From the NCBI GenBank assembly GCA_032164295.1, contig JAJHTX010000012.1:620001-684000 (forward strand): DNA of 64,000 bases, read 5' to 3'. A program made the position numbers and the translations under genes. The notes beneath the pieces were generated by a model, which searched no databases, had not been told where the DNA came from, and saw only the letters and a program-made list of their open reading frames with translations. The stretch comes from Inonotus obliquus. Lineage: Eukaryota > Basidiomycota > Agaricomycetes > Hymenochaetales > Hymenochaetaceae. Positions 58,592 to 64,000 of the stretch are shown here, piece by piece. How positions within the stretch are numbered: the first letter of the stretch is position 1; every line of letters begins with the position of its first letter.

Positions 58592-58696
58592 ACGGTCAAG
58601 GTTTCATGGAGATATGGCGAGGTTTGTATTTTAAGGGATTTGAGGTGCCAAAAATGGCAAAATCACGGTGTGACAATATATATGAAAAAGGCAGTA

Positions 58697-59058
58697 AACC
58701 TTACACCCCTCATCTTGATATTTCAGTACCGGATGCGATCTTGCACTTTCACCACAGTGAAAGACAAACATAAAATAGGTCAGACAAGTTATAAAACATA
58801 GAGCCAACATCCTTACACTTGATTGAGACTAGGTTATTTATACTCTGTCTCTTCTTCTTCCCACTTCTTGTTGACCCAGAACAAAAGTACTAGTAATTAT
58901 ACTCTATTATGGATCTGTGCTAGAAAAGAGTGTTGAAATCTCTGTGAGAAGTTTTAAACACCTAAAGTGGAGATGGTAGTTGATGAGAAAGGAGAGTAGT
59001 AGGATGATCATAGTATATAAAACAGGTGTCTGAGCTGTACCATGTGTTTGTGCATTAT
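58697..59058. repeat. second copy of the element terminus, then a dispersed repeat
   Basis: 58705-58752 (TTACACCCCTCATCTTGATA..TCAGTACCGGATGCGATCTT) resembles the right end of the GGTA-rich element (TACACCCCTCGTCTCGGTAC..CAGACGTGATCTCGCAC). 58810-59058 is a diverged copy of 43456-43709 (same strand) and the inverse of 33287-33540. Confidence 0.6.
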
Positions 59059-59145
59059 GGTGCTTCCGAGCGATCAACATTGCCTTTTATGGAAGTCCGA
59101 TCAAATTCATCAAAGATGCCATCAGCCTTTTTACTCCCGTCTTCA
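59059..59145. repeat. ~85-bp near-identical copy of 7972-8055
   Basis: GATCAACATTGCCTTTTATG, then GAAGTCCGATCAAAT(T/C)CATC and AAAGATGCCATCAGCCTTTT to CCCGTCTT occur at both places. Over the stretch from GGTGCTTCC onward I count about three differences. Flanks differ. One copy lies in gene-rich DNA upstream of gmd, the other among transposon relics. Confidence 0.85.
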
Positions 59146-59580
59146 TCGGGAGAAAGTCTTAAGGATTTTATAGGAATATATGTCAATAAAAGTGGTGAAA
59201 GTACCATAAGGGGAAGAAGGTACCACAAGGGGAAGAAGGTACCATATTGAACCTCAGTTTATAAAAGCCAGCATAAATTTACAATAAGCTCTGAAAGTCT
59301 GATGGACCTTGTGAGACAAGAAAGGCTATCTGATACTTATGTATGATAGAAGAAGTCACATTGAACCTCAAAAATGACATGTCGAAGTCTGGCTTATAAA
59401 TACAAATAAGTTTTGCAAGCATTCAGATATCATATAAGGCTATATAAGTCTTATAAGGGCGATATAAAAGTATTTAAAGACTTGATTCATTCTCATGATA
59501 TAACTGAAATTCCTTGTAGTAGCTTATCACGAAGAAATAATTAGACGACATATTGTTTTATTATCAGTCATTATGAATCT
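59146..59580. other. AT-rich intergenic stretch
   Basis: Holds a short direct repeat (GGTACCA(C/T)AAGGGGAAGAA twice near 59208-59240). No gene seen. Confidence 0.4.
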
Positions 59581-60450
59581 ACATTTTGAATGCCTTCTTC
59601 AAATCCATCACCTTTCACTCTGGACACATCCAGCTACACATACGTGTTTTGCACAAAGAACGCTTCTGGTTCATCCAGTATGCGGGAACACCATGAAGAG
59701 GTCGTGGATCCTACTCCATTCCTGTCTGAAGGAGGAGGGGTAGGTGTAGGTGATACACTATATTTGAGGTTTGTGTGAGTAGAGGAAGAAGGAGAGCTAG
59801 TAGGTACAGGTACAGAAGCAGATGTAGATGCCAGGCTAGTAGACAAGGCTCTAGGACTTGCCGGTAACTCTGGCAACACCTTCTGAGATGACGAGATACT
59901 ATGTGAACTTCATGTAGACATATCAGTATGATTCCCAAAGGAGGGTGGTGGGGAAGGACTGCTCAAAGGCAGATCGGAGTTCGTGACTCAAAACCGTGCT
60001 GCGAAGGAAGCTGAGGATTACACACTTAGCGGAGCAGTCATGTACCCACCCTTGCATGTTGTGCTCATAGCATCAGCACCATTTCCAGCACTGCTACCGC
60101 TGCCAGGTGACAGTGCCAAGCCGTATCGCGCAGCCGTACTTGTTGGGAGTGGGGATATGGAGGGTGGGTTCCCTTGAGGTGGTCAGAAAGGTTTCCCACA
60201 ATACACCATCAGAGTTGTGCACTTTGCCTGAGGCAGAGCTTTGACGTCGCATGTTAAGCTCGGGCTGACTATTGTCAGTAAGCGTCAGATCGACGACATA
60301 CTCACCCCACTGATCAACATCTTCAGCAGTAAGACCAGCAACACTCTGTAGAACTTGGGAATCTAGGCGTATAATGGGAGAGGCATGAGTGTCAGTGTTA
60401 GGACCAGTGTGGATCGGATCAGTAGATCAACATTGATCAATTGATCAATA
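59581..60450 (-). pseudogene. probable Ty3/gypsy gag-like 5' region (relic)
   Basis: The minus strand from about 60420 reads RLDSQVLQSVAGLTAEDVDQ, WGEYVVDLTLTDNSQPELNM, RRQSSASGKVHNSDGVLWET and, after breaks, Ser/Pro-rich and DLKKAF-like sequence near 59590. It follows, in reading direction, an LTR with a TATA box. That position is what a gag gene would have. No zinc knuckle is seen; the assignment rests mainly on context. Confidence 0.4.
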
Positions 60451-61863
60451 CGATCAATGCACCAGAACAAGTCTACTCACTCCGACAATATTCACAGTCC
60501 GTCTTGATAAGTGATGGGAAGTGCGAGGTGGTGCTTTAGAGTAGAGTAGCAACAGTACTTAGTCGGGGTCAAGGGACCGGCCGGACACTAGTACCGATGA
60601 TAAGAGTGGTAGCAAAGAAGAGAAGCTTTATGGAGCTTCTTTGTATTCACTAGTACAGAAGAATTTTGCTGAGGGACATAGCCATCCTTGCTTGGCCTAT
60701 TTATACCCGAAGCTTCTATCTATTGAGTTACCCGGGCTCTCTTGGGCACAGCCTCCTGATTCCTCCAAGCACAGCTCCTATCTTGTCCGATACTCCGCAA
60801 TCTCCAATCAGGTGGCGATGCACTTCCAATTTCCCCCTGCAATCTTCCAGATCCTTCGATATGATTTCATACTTGGTCAGTGCACAGCAATCACGCCATC
60901 ACCGGCCAATCCTGTGGCTGTGCGGAGCTCCATGCCTTCCGTACTGCCACGTCTATCCTTCTCGAATGTTCTTTATGATGTCATGCACAGCAACTCGAAC
61001 AGTCTGCCATGTTTTCATCCTCTGCAGGTGTTGCTAGGCCGTTCGGCTGTCTCGGTTGACTTGGGCTTCCTTCCTCAACAGGATTAGCTCAATTATCAAT
61101 CACCCACCGGACTGGTAGGCCTGTATGGTTCTGCCTGTACTATGGCAGGTAACCCAGTCCACCAGATTGTCGCTCGGCGATATCCGTCGGATATCTGTAA
61201 CTCTGTTTCTTGCACTTGATCGTCACTGATCCCTTCTATTACAAAGGTTAAGATCGCCCCATTGACCTGTTCCCTCGGTTGAGAGATCTCCAATGCTATT
61301 ATCCCCGGTACCACATTCTGTTCTGATTTCCATCGAGCCACTATGTTGCCAAACAGAGTATTGCGTAGTGCTTGATGTTCCCTTGTAGCTTCCGCATGTA
61401 CTGGCCAGTCGAGTTGTATTGCCACTTGTCTGCATAGTTGGAAATGTGTCGATCTTCTTGTCCACGCAATTACTCCCACATTCGCAATGTAGTTCAACCT
61501 CCTTCCTGACCAAACCGTAACTTCATGCAGGTATGCATTTAGTGTAGGTGTGAACAATGGTTGAGTTGTTTCTGCAACCGTTGACCAATGGTGGTTGGTT
61601 CAGATTGAGTAAGGTTCATGTCGAAGCATATAGTTGACTGCATCCTTGAGTATCCATGTCTGCAGTATCCATGCTTCTTTATGTGCCTAGTCACAGAACC
61701 TGCATATTGATGTATTAATTTGTCCTGGCAATGATGAGCCCCAAAGACAGTAGTGTGTGCGTGTGTAATACGTTCGATCGAATTGTCGCTCCATGTTCGT
61801 GGGAATTTCTTGGATTTTAGTGTTCCTGGATCAGCATGCCAAATAAGTCAATTTCTTCTGACA
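60450..61863 (-). mobile_element. Ty3/gypsy LTR
   Basis: On the minus strand TGTCAGAAGAAATTG starts at 61863, directly after the purine tract TGTGGGGGGAG (61874-61864), the expected junction of internal region and 3' LTR. A TATA box (GGGTATAAATAGG, about 60709-60697) lies ~1.16 kb further on, followed by CT-rich sequence suited to a transcript start. The end of the LTR is not fixed; about 60450 is an estimate. Confidence 0.65.
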
Positions 61864-62684
61864 CTCCCCCCACAAATGCGTAATCCGGACTAAAAGGAGG
61901 AATGTAGCATCCTAATTGACTTTGTTTGCATGTTGGATGCATGTGATCTTGTTATCCTGGCTCAAGCTAGCCATCTTTCTCCTGCCCTCCCTTCCTGCCA
62001 CTGCTTTTGTGCAAAGCAGTCAAATGGTCTTAACTAGGGTACTCTGATGCTGAGGAGCTTTTGGCACAATCATGTGCTTGGAACTGTCTTGCTTTATTCA
62101 AAGGCCAGACTCAGCCTTATCCCTTTTGCTGTTGTTCGGAGCCCGCAAGTGGCCTTGTACTGTTCTTCGTAGCCCGTACCTGGCCGGCTTTCGCTTGTCC
62201 GACTAGTATTCTTTACTCCATGCTGCTAGCTCAGCAGAGCCTAATTTTGCTGTACTACGGAGTTTGGCTTCTCCGGATCGACCATCAGAATTCTTTTCTC
62301 ATGCCACTGATTTAGCAGAACCCGATGTTGCTGTTTTGGTACTGGCATCTATTTCCTCCCATGCCTCCAGCTTGGCAGACTTCCATATTCTTTACCCATG
62401 CCGTGGGATAGTAGGACATAATATTAACTGCTATTCTTTCCTCATGCCAGAGTCTTGGCAGAGCTTACTCCTTTAAGGGCGAGCAGCCTTCCCAAAACCT
62501 TGCTTGCTACTTGAACCTTGTTTGGTCAAGTGTCCGTTGCGAGTAACCGTTACCGATCTTCTGAACCGATCCAGACTTAGAGGTGGTGGATTTATCTACA
62601 GATCCCATCCTGCTTTCTAAAACTGGGCAAAGGTCTTTTGCTTTAGTTCTAAGGATCCCTAACCATCCTCTAGTCTTCCTTGAT
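61864..62684 (-). other. 3' untranslated part of the chromovirus with degenerate tandem repeats
   Basis: Between the last pol codon and the LTR. 62205-62475 holds about five diverged units of 50-75 bp, each with TTCTTT(A/T/C)(C)..CATGC followed by a CAGC/TTGGCAGA element. Plus-strand frames here are not genes. Confidence 0.5.
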
Positions 62685-64000
62685 CTATTCATTGTACTCG
62701 TGTGTCCACCATCGGCTTCTGCCGTAGATGGGATTATATCCTTTTATATGCACGTACCTTATTGCAGATGGTCGCTGATCCAGCTGGCGACGCACTTCCC
62801 TGTGCCGTTGGTTATGTGTCAGATATGCGAAATCTCTTATCTTGTAGATCCCCCTGACAGATACATCATCAATCAGTAACCCTCGCATCGATCGTGCTAG
62901 CTTCTTTCCAATTCTTCGGAGCCATTTCCAAGCCGCTAATACTGGGTTCGCTTCTATGAGTGGGTGCAAGTTGATATATTCCTCTACCTTTTCCCAAGTG
63001 TTCACAAGGTTGGCCAAGGGTTCCCAGGTGTTTTCCTGCTCTGGGTACCCTACCCATTTGACATTGTACTTCCAAATGCCTCGACGTTTTTTGACCTCGT
63101 CAATCCTTTCCACCTCGAACTCTTCTTCTTCTGCAACAATTTCTGGGTTAGGACAGTGTTCTCCTCCTTCTGGCTATTCCGGTTCCTTGTACGGAATGAG
63201 TAGCCCTGCATGAAAAACTGGATGTATCCTCAGTTCCTTCAGCAGATCCAACTCATAATTGACTATTCCGTGCTTAGCAGTAACCGTGTACAGCCCCAGA
63301 TTCCGGTTGCTTAGCTTTTGGCTAGGTACCAGTAGAGTGAGGTTCCTGGCGTCTAGAAGTACCTTATCTCCAATCTCAATTTCTGGCATCTTTTCTCGAT
63401 GCTGATCCGCATAGCGCTTCATTTGTTCCTGGCTCTTCGTCATCACTTCTTGTGTCTGTTTTTGTGCTTTCTCCGCTTGTTCCAACCAGTCCTGCCCCTT
63501 TTCAGCGGGGCTGCAGGCATAGATCATTTTCAGGATCCGGCCAAATACCACTTCGAAAGGTGCTTTCTTTGTGCTTGAATGCATCCTTGAGTTGTAGGTG
63601 TATTTGGCCATCTTTAACCATCTATCTCAGTCATCCTGCTCTATGTTGACATAACATCGCAGATACTGTTCCATTTCCTGGTTAACTCGTTCAGTTTGAC
63701 CATCTGTTTGTAGATGATATGCTGTGCTAAGGTGTCGTTCCGTGCCTACTGCATTAGCAATATAATTCATCATTTTGCTTACAAATTGTGGTCCTCAATC
63801 GCTGATCATGATCTTCGGTCAATCGAACAGGCTAAACACATTGTCCACCAGTAGTGTTGCTGTATCCTGTGTAGTTGCTGTCTTGACTGTTGGAATAAAC
63901 CTTGCCATTTTGGATAATCGGACTACTACCACCAGTACTGCATCATGCTCATCTCTTGTCTTGGGAATTCCGGTCACAAAGTCCATTGTGATTTCTTCCC
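62685..64000 (-). pseudogene. chromovirus (Ty3/gypsy) integrase and chromodomain, broken
   Basis: Enters the window at 64000 as EEITMDFVTGIPKTRDEHDA (first catalytic Asp), then ARFIPTVKTATTQDTATLLV, KIMISD-stop-GPQFVSKMMNYI (second Asp), STAYHLQTDGQTERVNQEME (catalytic Glu), MAKYTYNSRMHSSTKKAPFE, VVFGR, and IEIGDKVLLDARNLTL. After a TAG near 63180 the C-terminus is a chromodomain: EEEEFEVERIDEVKKRRGIW, KYNVKWVGYPEQENTWEPLA. At least four in-frame stops, three of them TGA where relatives have Gly, Arg or Trp. Protease, RT and RNase H must lie beyond the right edge. Confidence 0.88.

Larger units (their letters stand above)
54681..58694. mobile_element. fold-back element, copy 2, split by a nested insertion
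   Basis: The arms are 54681 to ~55150 and ~55200-55621 plus 58597-58694. The ends read CTGCCTTTTTCATATG and its complement, with TA outside both (54679-54680, 58695-58696). Without the insert and one 5-bp duplicate the element is about 1,039 bp, against 1,044 bp for copy 1. The two also share inner sequence, such as GCTGCAGACCCAGAATTGAG. The mirrored 85-codon frames at 54808-55065 and 55335-55592 come from the inverted arms and are not genes. Confidence 0.85.

Noticed and set aside
60641..61557. 148- and 153-codon ORFs in the Ty3/gypsy LTR
   Set aside because: Long LTRs often carry chance ORFs; the sequences show no domain and overlap the TATA/promoter part.
62061..62476. Plus-strand 84- and 70-codon ORFs with hydrophobic stretches
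   Set aside because: They fall in the tandem-repeat 3' region of the chromovirus and run against its coding strand.

Overview
The window looks like a piece of a filamentous fungal genome, most likely a basidiomycete (Agaricomycotina-like; this is inference). Reasons: intron-rich genes with short 50-60 bp GT..AG introns, eukaryotic cytosolic ribosomal protein genes, an Egh16-like secreted protein, Ty1/copia and chromodomain-bearing Ty3/gypsy retrotransposons, and IS630/Tc1-type DNA transposons.

Gene-rich part (1-20 kb). In order: a secreted type-B carboxylesterase running off the left edge; a ~3.1 kb direct duplication holding a dead second esterase and a decayed 3' end of the next gene; a conserved probable mitochondrial protein; GDP-mannose 4,6-dehydratase; an Egh16-like secreted protein; a CTP-dependent diacylglycerol kinase (DGK1-like); an uncharacterised serine-rich protein; the divergent ribosomal pair eS17 (RPS17) and uS8 (RPS22/RPS15a); an Hcs1/IGHMBP2-type superfamily-1 helicase; and a proline-rich protein with a winged-helix-like segment. 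Splice structures were worked out by hand from conserved protein sequence. eS17, uS8, the dehydratase and the Egh16-like gene are well resolved.

Repeat-rich part (20-64 kb). Base composition drops sharply and no intact host gene was recognised. The dominant structure is an inverted repeat of about 15.15 kb (30912-46062) with two ~6.2 kb arms. All stretches compared between the arms are identical except in the outermost ~0.4 kb. The arms surround a Ty1/copia element whose polymerase core is deleted. Around it lie a Tc1 transposase relic, several MITEs with clear terminal inverted repeats (two with an empty site visible elsewhere in the window), a 317-bp near-perfect hairpin, two ~1.04 kb fold-back elements (one split by a 2,970-bp insertion flanked by the 5-bp repeat ACGGT), a pair of inverted IS630-type transposase copies, a possible Helitron 3' end, and at the right edge a decayed chromovirus in the order pol-LTR-gag-like.

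Much of the repeat decay is by C-to-T or G-to-A transitions, as expected from cytosine methylation or repeat-induced mutation. Several elements are nested, so their relative ages can be ordered: the copia element and the MITE inside its LTR predate the inverted duplication, and the GGTA-rich element postdates the fold-back element it sits in.
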